DNA from: Desulfonatronum sp. SC1 | GTDB lineage: Bacteria > Desulfobacterota > Desulfovibrionia > Desulfovibrionales > Desulfonatronaceae | Assembly: GCF_003046795.1 (NCBI RefSeq) | Contig: NZ_PZKN01000018.1 | Coordinates: 1-64,000, forward strand | Length of the DNA stretch: 64,000 nucleotides | Direction of reading: 5' to 3' | In this document: piece by piece, positions 52,411-60,801 of the stretch | Numbering within the stretch: position 1 is the first letter of the stretch | Layout: every line of letters starts with the position of its first letter | Program-made: the position numbers and the translations under genes | The notes under the pieces: model-generated | Databases searched by the model: none | What the model saw: the letters and a program-made list of their open reading frames with translations, nothing else | Told to the model about the DNA's origin: nothing

Positions 52411-55138
52411 ATCAAGCCCACCCAAGCTGACGCCCATGCTGGAGCAGTACTTGGGCATCAAGGCCGCCCATCCGGACGCCCTGCTCTTTTTCCGCATGGG
52501 GGATTTCTACGAGCTCTTCTTCGAGGACGCCGAAACGGCGGCCCGTGAACTGCAGATTACTCTGACCAGCCGCAACCCAAACGCCGAAAACCCCGTACCC
52601 ATGTGCGGGGTGCCCTATCACGCCTGCGAATCCTACCTGACCCAACTCCTGAGCAAGGGCCTCAAGGTGGCTATCTGCGACCAGGTGGAGGATCCTAAGG
52701 AGGCAAAAGGACTGGTTAAACGGGCCGTTACCCGGGTGCTGACCCCAGGTACCCTGGTGGAGGACGCCGGCCTGGAGGCCAAGGAACACCATTTTCTGGC
52801 CGCCCTGTTCTGGGACGCTCAGGCGGATTTCGGCGGCTTGGCTTGGGTAGACGTGTCCACCGGGGAGTGCCGGGGAGTCAGGCTTCGCGGCCAAATGGCG
52901 TCATGGTCGTGGGTGGCCAAGCTCCAGCCCCGGGAACTGCTGCTGCCGGATCACTTGCGCCCACCAGTGCAGGCCGGGGGTGTTTCCACCCGAATCACTC
53001 CGCTGCCCGTGCGCGGCTTCTTCGAATTCGGGCAGGCCAAAGAACGAGTCCTGCGAAGCCAAGGCGTGGCCGACCTGCACGTCCTGGATCTGGAGAACAA
53101 GCCACAGCTCACCCAGGCCTTCGGGGCGCTGTTGGCCTATCTGAAACAGACCCAGAAGCACGACCCGAATCACCTTCAGCCGCTCCAAGTCATTCAGCCC
53201 GGCGATTTTCTGCTTCTGGACGAAGTCACCCTGCGCAATCTGGAAGTTTTTCGTCGCCTGGACGGCGGACGCGGGCCGGGTACCCTGCGCCACGTCCTGG
53301 ACCAAACCCTGACGTCCATGGGCGGCCGCCTTCTTGAATCCCGTCTGCACTACCCCTGGAAGGAACCGGAACCGATCCTCCAGAACCAGGCCGTGGTCGC
53401 CGCGCTGCTGGAAAATGACGTTTGCCGCTCCGAACTTGCCCAACGGCTGTCCACCACCACGGACCTGGAACGCATCGCCACCCGGATTTCCATGAACCGA
53501 ACGTCGCCGCGGGATTTCGCGGCCTTGCGCCAAGGCGTGGCTCGGCTGCCCGGGCTCCGTGAGACCCTCGGCAACCTGCTTCAGGCCCACGACGAGCAAG
53601 AACTCGACATGTCGAAGAACGGTTCTCCCGCTTCCCCGACTCCTGACGCCAACTCGCCACACATCCTGCTCCAAGAGCTTCTGCGTTCCTGGGACGATCT
53701 GAACGATCTGACCGACCTGCTCCAGCGGGCCCTGGTGGACTCCCCTCCCCTGCTGATCACGGACGGCGGCATTTTCCGCTCTGGATACGATCAGGATTTG
53801 GACGCGCTGCTGGACTTGGTGGAACATGGGCAGGATACCCTGCGGGAGATGCTGGCCCGGGAACAGGAACTGACCGGCCAGCCCAAGCTGAAGATGGGCT
53901 ACAACCGGGTGTTCGGCTATTATTTCGAGCTGCCCAGATCCCAGACCAGGGAACTGCCCGAGCGATTCCAGCGGCGGCAGTCCCTGGTCTCCAGCGAGCG
54001 CTTCGTCACCGAGGAGCTCAAGGAACTGGAAGACCGTCTGCTGGGTGCCTCGGACCGACGCAAGATTCTGGAGCACAAGCTCTTTCAGGAACTGCGGGAC
54101 AAGGTAGACCAATTCCGTTCCCGGGTGATGCGCATGGCCGAGACCGTGGCCCGCCTGGACGTCTGGCTGGCCCTGGCCGAGGCGGCCAGAAAATGGTCCT
54201 GGTCCCGCCCCAACGTCACGACGGATCTGAACATTTCCATAATTGGCGGACGCCATCCGGGCATTGAGGCTTGCCAAGGCAGCGCGGACTACATCCCCAA
54301 CGACGTCCACCTGGACGACCAACGCCGGGTGCTGATCATCACCGGCCCGAACATGGGCGGCAAGTCCACGGTGCTGCGCCAGACCGCGCTGATATGCATC
54401 CTGGCCCAGATCGGCTCCTTCGTCCCGGCGACCCAGGCGTCCATCGGCCTCACGGATCGGATCTTCACTCGTGTCGGGGCCTCGGACAACTTGAGTCTTG
54501 GGCAAAGCACCTTTATGGTGGAGATGATTGAGACGGCGCGCATCCTGCGTCAGGCCACCCAGCGCAGTCTGGTCATCCTGGACGAAATCGGCCGGGGAAC
54601 CAGCACCTACGACGGCCTGGCCCTGGCCTGGGCCGTGGTGGAGGAACTTTCCGGCCACGGGGTGAAACAATCCAGAGGCCCCGTGCGGACCCTGTTCGCC
54701 ACCCATTACCACGAACTGACCTCCCTGGAAGGTCGACTGCCCGGAGTGCGCAACTACAACATCGCGGTCAAGGAGTGGAAAGGCGACATCATTTTTCTGC
54801 GCCGACTGGTCCCCGGTCCTTCGGACCGCAGCTACGGCATCGAGGTGGCAAAACTGGCCGGCCTCCCGCGCGGGGTCGTGGCCAGAGCCAAGGAAATTTT
54901 GGAGGAACTGGACGCCGCGAAAAAGCCCCGAATGCTTCACCAGTCGTCCAATTCGGCGCGGCGACAACTGCTCCGCGAGCCCCTGCCCGGCTTGGGGATC
55001 ACGACGCCCTCCCGAGAGAATCCGGAAGAAGCCGACATCTTAAACCTTTTACGCGACCTTGACCCGAAGCATCTCAGCCCCATGCAAGCGTTGACCTTGC
55101 TCCAACAATGGAAGGAACGCCTGGAAGGGGGAGAGTGA
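52403..55138 (+). CDS. mutS: DNA mismatch repair protein MutS
   Basis: A 911-residue MutS1. The mismatch-reading motif is GDFYELF (F35-x-E37). The clamp and lever regions follow, and the ATPase has Walker A GPNMGGKST near residue 648, TRVGASDNLSLGQSTFMVEM and Walker B LVILDEIGRGTSTYDG, with the late H-containing FATHYHELT. The C-terminus has the usual helix-turn-helix dimer region. It binds base mismatches and recruits repair. mutL is not in the window. Length is normal for the family, with a modest insertion near residues 400-420. Confidence 0.97.
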   Translation: MSESSPPKLTPMLEQYLGIKAAHPDALLFFRMGDFYELFFEDAETAARELQITLTSRNPNAENPVPMCGVPYHACESYLTQLLSKGLKVAICDQVEDPKEAKGLVKRAVTRVLTPGTLVEDAGLEAKEHHFLAALFWDAQADFGGLAWVDVSTGECRGVRLRGQMASWSWVAKLQPRELLLPDHLRPPVQAGGVSTRITPLPVRGFFEFGQAKERVLRSQGVADLHVLDLENKPQLTQAFGALLAYLKQTQKHDPNHLQPLQVIQPGDFLLLDEVTLRNLEVFRRLDGGRGPGTLRHVLDQTLTSMGGRLLESRLHYPWKEPEPILQNQAVVAALLENDVCRSELAQRLSTTTDLERIATRISMNRTSPRDFAALRQGVARLPGLRETLGNLLQAHDEQELDMSKNGSPASPTPDANSPHILLQELLRSWDDLNDLTDLLQRALVDSPPLLITDGGIFRSGYDQDLDALLDLVEHGQDTLREMLAREQELTGQPKLKMGYNRVFGYYFELPRSQTRELPERFQRRQSLVSSERFVTEELKELEDRLLGASDRRKILEHKLFQELRDKVDQFRSRVMRMAETVARLDVWLALAEAARKWSWSRPNVTTDLNISIIGGRHPGIEACQGSADYIPNDVHLDDQRRVLIITGPNMGGKSTVLRQTALICILAQIGSFVPATQASIGLTDRIFTRVGASDNLSLGQSTFMVEMIETARILRQATQRSLVILDEIGRGTSTYDGLALAWAVVEELSGHGVKQSRGPVRTLFATHYHELTSLEGRLPGVRNYNIAVKEWKGDIIFLRRLVPGPSDRSYGIEVAKLAGLPRGVVARAKEILEELDAAKKPRMLHQSSNSARRQLLREPLPGLGITTPSRENPEEADILNLLRDLDPKHLSPMQALTLLQQWKERLEGGE

Positions 55139-55174
55139 ACAATACAGGAACCAAACTGAAGGAGACTTAAACCC

Positions 55175-56428
55175 ATGCATCACTTTACATATCGCAATGG
55201 TGAACTGTACGCCGAGGACGTGGCGGTCCGGGATCTGGCGGCGGAATACGGCACGCCGCTGTACGTCTATTCCACCGCGACCTTCAAGCGCCACTTCCAG
55301 GCCTTTGACTCCGCCTTCGCCGACCTGCCTCACATGACGTGCTATTCGGTCAAGGCCAACTCCAACCTATGCGTGCTGCGCCTGCTTAGCGAGCTGGGCG
55401 CGGGTATGGACATCGTTTCCGGGGGCGAACTGTTCCGGGCCCTTTCCGCCGGGGTCCCGACACGCAAGATCGTTTATTCCGGAGTGGGCAAACGGGCCGA
55501 GGAAATCCGGGAAGCCTTGCTGGCCGACATTCTGATGTTTAACGTGGAGTCCATGGACGAGCTGCGACGGATCAACGACATCGCCCTGGAACTAGGCCAG
55601 GTCGCCCGGATCAGCCTGCGCATCAATCCGGACGTGGACGCCAAGACACATCCCTACATTTCAACGGGGATGAAGAACAACAAGTTCGGTCTGGACATTA
55701 AACAGTCCCTGGAAGGCTACGAACTGGCCTTGAAGCTTCCAGGCATTGAGCCTGTAGGCATCGACTGCCACATCGGCTCCCAACTCACTTCCATCGCCCC
55801 TTTCCTGGAAGCCCTGCACCGGATCAAGGACTTCAATCATAGATTAAAAACAATGGGCGTGGATGTTCGCTTCCTGGACCTAGGCGGCGGTCTGGGCATC
55901 ACCTACGACCAGGAAGAGCCGCCGCACCCCAAGGAGTTCGGCCAAGTCCTGGTCCGGGAACTTCAGGACATGGACGTCACCCTGATCCTTGAGCCGGGCC
56001 GGGTCATCGCTGGGAACACGGGCATTCTGGTCACGGAAGTCGTGTACACCAAATCCACGGAAACCAAGCACTTCGTCATCGTGGACGCCGCCATGAACGA
56101 TTTGGTCCGCCCCTCCCTGTACCAGTCCCATCATACCATTGCCGAGGTCAGGCCCCAAGGTCGATCGACACGGAACGTAGACGTGGTCGGGCCCATCTGC
56201 GAGTCAGGAGACTTTCTGGCCCGGGACCGAGACCTGCCCGAAGTGCACTCCGGTGAACTTCTGGCGATTTTTTCCGCCGGGGCTTACGGCTTCACCATGT
56301 CCTCCCAGTATAACTCCCGCCCCCGGGCCGCGGAAATCCTGGTGGATGGCTCCCAGGTCATGCTGGCTCGGAAACGCGAAACCTACAACGACTTGGTTGC
56401 CCTGGAGCGTCAATGCCTCAAGGAATGA
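55175..56428 (+). CDS. lysA: Diaminopimelate decarboxylase
   Basis: A 417-residue PLP enzyme of the alanine-racemase fold. The PLP lysine is K60 in CYSVKANSN, the phosphate-binding glycines are in LDLGGGLGI, and the C-terminal active-site blocks are CESGDFLARD and GAYGFTMSSQYN. It catalyses the last step of lysine synthesis, meso-diaminopimelate to L-lysine. ATG 55175 follows GGAGACTTAAACCC. Its end overlaps the globin-kinase gene. Confidence 0.96.
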   Translation: MHHFTYRNGELYAEDVAVRDLAAEYGTPLYVYSTATFKRHFQAFDSAFADLPHMTCYSVKANSNLCVLRLLSELGAGMDIVSGGELFRALSAGVPTRKIVYSGVGKRAEEIREALLADILMFNVESMDELRRINDIALELGQVARISLRINPDVDAKTHPYISTGMKNNKFGLDIKQSLEGYELALKLPGIEPVGIDCHIGSQLTSIAPFLEALHRIKDFNHRLKTMGVDVRFLDLGGGLGITYDQEEPPHPKEFGQVLVRELQDMDVTLILEPGRVIAGNTGILVTEVVYTKSTETKHFVIVDAAMNDLVRPSLYQSHHTIAEVRPQGRSTRNVDVVGPICESGDFLARDRDLPEVHSGELLAIFSAGAYGFTMSSQYNSRPRAAEILVDGSQVMLARKRETYNDLVALERQCLKE

Positions 56429-57585
56429 ACGTCCTCTTCGAGCGATTGCCGTCCATACCGACCCCCATGGACCGGTTGCGCGGCTTTCAAAGCCAACTGG
56501 GCATCGACCAGAAGGACTTCGCTCGGATGAATCAGCTTTCGGACGCGTTTTCGCCGGAAAAGGAACGGTTCGCCCAGCGGGTCTTCGATCATTTCCACGG
56601 CATCCCGGCAACTCGTATCGTCCTGGATCACGGCCCGTCGCGGGAACGGATGATCCGGATCTGGTCCCATTGGTACGAATCCTTTTTCCAGAACCGCAAC
56701 CAAGATGCTTTTCTGATCGCCCAATGGCGTAGCGGCCTGAACCATGTGGCCGCGGGCATCGATCATCGCTACATCAGCTTGGCCTATGCCATGGCCCGTA
56801 AATTCATCCATGAAACGGCCCTGGCCAAGCTGGAGCCGAAACCCTGCTCCGCGGCCATCGACCTGATGGACCGCCTCCTGGATCTCTGCTTGCTGGTGGA
56901 GACCGACGCCTTTATCACCTCTCTGACCAAATGCGACCTGGAGATCATTCGCGGCATCGCCCACCAGGTCCGCAATCCCCTGATGGTTATCGGCGGCAAC
57001 GTCTTGCGTCTGCGCAAACAGCTTCCCGCGGACGACCCCAAGCACGAAGTGTACGAAACCATGCTACTGGAGGCCAACCGCCTGGAGCGGATGGTTCGCA
57101 ACGTGACCACCTACAACGAGGTCTTCCAACGCGAGCCTCGGCCCAACTCCTGCGACCTGGACTCCGCGATCAAGGCCACCCTGGAGGAATTGCGGCCTCA
57201 GGATGGGATTAGCGTCGAAATCCGGCCGGATACTCGCCATCCCAACGTGCTGGCGGACCCGGAAGACCTGCGGGTGATCCTGTATCACCTGATCCAAAAC
57301 AGCCTGGAAAATGCGGCGGACACGTCCGCTCCCATGGTCCGGATCACCTCCCTCCAAAGCGAGACCAGCGGTGACTTTCTAGATATCCACATCTTCAACA
57401 ACGGCCCGACTCCGAATCCGGACAGCCTGGAAAGCCTGTTCACGCCATTTTACTCCACCAAGGCCTTGGGCACCGGCTTCGGCCTGCCCATTGCCAGGCT
57501 GGCCGTACGCAAGAACCACGGGCACCTGACCTTGCGGTCCCAGCCGGAGGAAGGCACGACCTGTTTGGTCACATTGCCGACGTGA
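56413..57585 (+). CDS. Protoglobin-coupled histidine kinase
   Basis: A 390-residue sensor kinase. Residues about 25-165 match the protoglobin fold; H111 in LNHVAAGIDHRYI is the likely heme-binding proximal histidine. The kinase part has the H box IAHQVRNPLMVIGG with H184, N box HLIQNSLENA and a G2-type GTGFGLPIARLAV. There is no membrane helix, so it is cytoplasmic and probably senses O2, NO or CO through heme. The start at ATG 56413 is supported by GGAG seven bases upstream; ATG 56425 has poor spacing. It overlaps lysA by 16 bases. No response regulator is adjacent. Confidence 0.85.
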   Translation: MPQGMNVLFERLPSIPTPMDRLRGFQSQLGIDQKDFARMNQLSDAFSPEKERFAQRVFDHFHGIPATRIVLDHGPSRERMIRIWSHWYESFFQNRNQDAFLIAQWRSGLNHVAAGIDHRYISLAYAMARKFIHETALAKLEPKPCSAAIDLMDRLLDLCLLVETDAFITSLTKCDLEIIRGIAHQVRNPLMVIGGNVLRLRKQLPADDPKHEVYETMLLEANRLERMVRNVTTYNEVFQREPRPNSCDLDSAIKATLEELRPQDGISVEIRPDTRHPNVLADPEDLRVILYHLIQNSLENAADTSAPMVRITSLQSETSGDFLDIHIFNNGPTPNPDSLESLFTPFYSTKALGTGFGLPIARLAVRKNHGHLTLRSQPEEGTTCLVTLPT

Positions 57586-57601
57586 CGGAATGGTGTATGG
57601 T

Positions 57602-57656
57602 TCACGCGAAGGCGCGAAACCAAGAATATTTGTACATCCTTCGCGCCTTCGCGTGA
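57602..57656. repeat. 17-bp perfect inverted repeat
   Basis: TCACGCGAAGGCGCGAA (57602-57618) is matched exactly in inverse by 57640-57656, with a 21-base loop. It lies between the kinase stop and the next start. There is no T-run, so it resembles a REP-type palindrome more than an intrinsic terminator, though it may block 3' decay. Confidence 0.8.
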
Positions 57657-57688
57657 GCCCCTTTACCAACTCCCCTGAGGAGGATGAC

Positions 57689-58639
57689 ATGGAAAAACCG
57701 CTGCGTTTGGGTATCAGCTCTTGTTTGCTGGGCAACAACGTCCGCTATGACGGCGGGCACAAGCTGGATCGTTTCTTGCGGGACACCCTGGGCAAGTACG
57801 TGGAGTTCGTGCCGGTCTGTCCGGAGGTGGAGTGCGGCATGTCCGTGCCACGGGAGGCCATGCGGCTGGTGGGAGACACCGAGAATCCCCGGCTACGGAC
57901 CATTCGGTCCGGCGATGACCTTACGGACCAAATGCTGGCCTGGGCCGCGGAGAAGAACAAGTGGCTGGCCGGACAGGATCTGTGCGGCTTCATCTTCAAG
58001 AGCAAGTCGCCATCCAGCGGCCTGCAAAACGTGAAGGTCTACTCAGAGCAAGGCATGCCGCAGCAAAAAGGAGTGGGCATTTTCGCCAAGACGTTCATCA
58101 CCCGGTTCCCGGACATCCCGGTGGAAGACGATGGACGCCTGAACGATCCAGGTCTGCGAGAAAACTTCATCGAGCGGATTTTCGTAGCCCGGCGCTGGCA
58201 GGACGTGGTCACGGCCAAGCCGGCCCTTGGGCCGTTGGTTGCCTTTCAAGCGCACCATAAGTATCTTGTTTTAGCCCACAGCCCGAAGCATTACACAGCC
58301 CTGGGCCGCCTAGTGGCCCAGGGCTCGGAAATGAACCGGGACCAGGTATTCACCGAGTATGGACGCCTGCTGTCCGAGGCCCTGCAAGTTCGCACCACCA
58401 AGGCTAAATTGTTCAATGTGCTGGAAAAGAGCATGGGCCATTTCAAAAAGCAGATCACGGCCTGGGAAAAGCAGGAACTACTGGACGTCTTCCGACGCTT
58501 CAAGGAAGGTCAAATCCCGCTGATCGTCCCGGTGACCCTGCTCAACCACTACATCCGGAAGTATGATGAGCCGTATCTCAAGACACAGTTCTTCTTCCAC
58601 CCGCACCCTTTGGAACTCAAGCTGCGCAACCACGCCTGA
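57689..58639 (+). CDS. DUF523-DUF1722 protein (YbgA-like)
   Basis: A 316-residue protein. The N-terminal half is DUF523 with GISSCLLGNNVRYDGGHK and PVCPEVECGMSVPRE; the cysteines suggest metal or sulfur binding. The C-terminal half is DUF1722 (YbgA-like), with LVAFQAHHKYLVLAHSPKHY and LLNHYIRKYDEPYLKTQ. The fusion is widespread, but its reaction is not firmly assigned here. ATG 57689 follows GAGGAGGATGAC; upstream codons belong to the palindrome. Confidence 0.85.
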   Translation: MEKPLRLGISSCLLGNNVRYDGGHKLDRFLRDTLGKYVEFVPVCPEVECGMSVPREAMRLVGDTENPRLRTIRSGDDLTDQMLAWAAEKNKWLAGQDLCGFIFKSKSPSSGLQNVKVYSEQGMPQQKGVGIFAKTFITRFPDIPVEDDGRLNDPGLRENFIERIFVARRWQDVVTAKPALGPLVAFQAHHKYLVLAHSPKHYTALGRLVAQGSEMNRDQVFTEYGRLLSEALQVRTTKAKLFNVLEKSMGHFKKQITAWEKQELLDVFRRFKEGQIPLIVPVTLLNHYIRKYDEPYLKTQFFFHPHPLELKLRNHA

Positions 58640-58669
58640 TCCACGAGCTACTTCCCCCACACTCACGCC

Positions 58670-59761
58670 ATGCGCCTGATACGAGACTGGTTTCAACGAC
58701 ATTTCAGCGACCCCCAGGTTGTGATCCTGGTGGGCATGCTGATCGTGGTGTTCGCCGGAATCTACTTTCTGGGACGGATGGTGGTGCCATTCCTGACCGG
58801 GTTAGTCATGGCTTATCTACTGGAAGGCTTGGTTCGCTTTCTGACCAACTGGCGCATCCCGAGACTCTTGGCCGTGCTGATCGTTTTTTTCGGATTCATG
58901 ACCGGGTCATTCTTCGCCCTATTCTGGCTGCTGCCCATGCTGACCAAGCAGGTCGCCCAACTGGTTCAACAGATACCCGGCCTGATCACCCACACCCAAG
59001 CCCTGCTGCTCCAGCTCCCGGAGCGCTACCCCAAGTTCATCACCGATGAACAAGTGGTCCAGTTCACCACGGCGCTGCGCAACGAACTGTTTACCTTTGG
59101 TCAAAAGCTGCTGACTTTTTCCGTGGCCTCGGTCACGGGGTTGATCACCATCATCGTGTACTTGATCATCGTGCCCATGCTGATCTTCTTTTTCCTCAAG
59201 GACAAAGAAAAAATCGTGAGCTGGCTGCGGGCCTTCCTGCCCAAGGAGCGGAGCTTGGCCAAGCAGGTCTGGCTGGAAGTGGACAACCAGATCGGCAATT
59301 ATATTCGGGGGAAGTTCTGGGAAATCCTGATCGTCTGGGGCGCGACCTACGCAACCTTTCTCTGGCTCGGCATGCAGTACGCCATGCTGCTCGGGCTGGT
59401 GGTCGGCCTGTCCGTGCTGATTCCCTACATCGGAGCCGCCGTGGTCACCCTGCCCGTGGCCATTGTGGCCTATGCCCAATGGGGGTTCGGGGACGAATTG
59501 TTGTACGTGCTCATCGCCTACGCCGTGATCCAGGCCATTGACGGCAACATCCTCGCCCCTTTGCTTTTTTCCGAAGTGGTGGACATCCACCCCGTGGCTA
59601 TCATCCTGGCCATCTTGGTCTTCGGCGGGCTCTGGGGCTTCTGGGGCATCTTCTTTGCAATCCCCCTGGCCACAGTGGTTCAGGCCGTGCTCCGCGCCTG
59701 GCCCAGATCCATGGCTCCACCGCCAGAGGAGCCGGAAGCCGGCACGCAGTACACTGAGTAA
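58670..59761 (+). CDS. AI-2E/PerM-family permease
   Basis: A 363-residue membrane protein with about seven or eight helices. An N-terminal pair (VVILVGMLIVVFAGIYFLG) is followed by a large soluble loop (about 90-160), and the C-terminal block has LGLVVGLSVLIPYIGAAVVT and the ending VFGGLWGFWGIFFAIPLATVV, both typical of the AI-2E transporter (PerM/YdiK) family. Cargo varies in this family, including Na+/H+ exchange, so a specific function is not assigned. It lies 30 bases after the DUF523-DUF1722 gene. Confidence 0.88.
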   Translation: MRLIRDWFQRHFSDPQVVILVGMLIVVFAGIYFLGRMVVPFLTGLVMAYLLEGLVRFLTNWRIPRLLAVLIVFFGFMTGSFFALFWLLPMLTKQVAQLVQQIPGLITHTQALLLQLPERYPKFITDEQVVQFTTALRNELFTFGQKLLTFSVASVTGLITIIVYLIIVPMLIFFFLKDKEKIVSWLRAFLPKERSLAKQVWLEVDNQIGNYIRGKFWEILIVWGATYATFLWLGMQYAMLLGLVVGLSVLIPYIGAAVVTLPVAIVAYAQWGFGDELLYVLIAYAVIQAIDGNILAPLLFSEVVDIHPVAIILAILVFGGLWGFWGIFFAIPLATVVQAVLRAWPRSMAPPPEEPEAGTQYTE

Positions 59762-59806
59762 AAAACGAAAGGGAGAGAAAGCACTTTTTCCCTTCCCACC
59801 CCTTTT

Positions 59807-60616
59807 TTACCCGTCCTTCGTCTCCGCTACAACGCGACGCAACCGGGGAACCTCCCGGACTTGGGCCCAGACCAGCCCCAAATACTCGTAGACAGCCCGT
59901 TCGCTACGACGCAGCGCGGTGGAGGACGGAAAAAAATCACCAGGATGGCGCTCCCTCTCCAAGGATTGCTTGACCAGAAAATCCGTCGGCGCCGGGATCG
60001 GGGCCAGTCCGGCGGCCTGGGCCAAAGCCACGGACCTGAGCATGTGCGAGGCGGAAGTGACCAGCAAAAAAGGCTCACCCGCCTCGATCACCTCCCGCAA
60101 GGCCAGCATCTCTTCCGCCGTGTCTCTGGCTTGGTCCAGCAGAACCCTCGGCCCCGACTCCCCCAGATCTCCAGCCGCCCCTGCCATGACTTGGGCATGG
60201 GATACCGCATCGAAAACCGCTCCCCCCGAAACGACCAAAACGCTCCGTGGAAGCTGTCGATGCAGCCGGATTCCTTCGACGAGCCGGGCAAGCGAAGCGT
60301 CGGTCAATTGCATTGTCGCGGTCAATCGAGGATCTGACCGATGCCCTCCGCCCAGCACGACGACAAACCTGATGTCCGCCAGATCCCGAACACTCGTCAC
60401 CGGGTCATGGCGACGCTCCAAAGGAATCAGAAGGCGATCCGCCACCGGGGACGACGCAAAGCCTATCGCGGTCATCGTTCCCAGAAGCAACACCGTTCCA
60501 GCCAGCTTCCGGCTCTTTCCCAGCCAAAGCAGCGCCAGCCCGACAAAAAGCAGGAGGCCGGCCACGCTCAGGGGCATGCAGAGCAGGCCGATGATTATTT
60601 TCAGCAGGAACATCAT
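59807..60616 (-). CDS. ElyC/SanA/YdcF-type DUF218 membrane protein
   Basis: A 269-residue protein. Two N-terminal membrane helices (LLKIIIGLLCMPLSVAGLLL; KLAGTVLLLGTMTAIGFAS) precede a DUF218 domain with VVLGGGHRSDPRL, VLVVSGGAVFD, ARDTAEEMLALRE and LLVTSASHMLRSVALA. This layout is that of ElyC, an envelope factor affecting undecaprenyl-phosphate use and peptidoglycan. The start is at the MMFLL methionines (60616 or 60613). It is convergent with the AI-2E-type gene. Confidence 0.87.
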   Translation of the reverse strand: MMFLLKIIIGLLCMPLSVAGLLLFVGLALLWLGKSRKLAGTVLLLGTMTAIGFASSPVADRLLIPLERRHDPVTSVRDLADIRFVVVLGGGHRSDPRLTATMQLTDASLARLVEGIRLHRQLPRSVLVVSGGAVFDAVSHAQVMAGAAGDLGESGPRVLLDQARDTAEEMLALREVIEAGEPFLLVTSASHMLRSVALAQAAGLAPIPAPTDFLVKQSLERERHPGDFFPSSTALRRSERAVYEYLGLVWAQVREVPRLRRVVAETKDG

Positions 60617-60648
60617 GGATGGCTCAGGATTCAAAGCTTTTCTTGCGG

Positions 60649-60751
60649 TATCGGGGTCGGCGCTTCGCTATCGGAATCGGTGTCGAAAAAGGATTATGGG
60701 CGAACAAACAGTATCGATCCCGATCCCGATAGCGAAGCGCCGACCCCGATA
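60649..60751. repeat. CGAT-rich long inverted repeat
   Basis: The arms at 60649-60680 and 60720-60751 match in inverse at 31 of 32 positions (TATCGGGGTCGGCGCTTCGC and onward). The arms are built of TCGG/CGAT hexamers, as in the elements at 6318-6470 and 28343-28459. It fills the gap between the ElyC-like and SNF2 genes and shows no coding potential. Confidence 0.85.
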
Positions 60752-60801
60752 ACAGCTTTTTTCAAGTGAATAACACATCGCCGAAGTAGAATTGGTATAA
60801 A

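Noticed and set aside
52901-54967. 688-codon minus-strand open frame inside mutS
   Set aside because: MutS motifs are intact on the plus strand; the reverse frame is compositionally biased and lacks any motif.
59766-59808. Terminator between the convergent AI-2E-type and ElyC-like genes
   Set aside because: The A- and T-rich flanks are present, but the stem (AAGGGA with TCCCTT) is short and interrupted.
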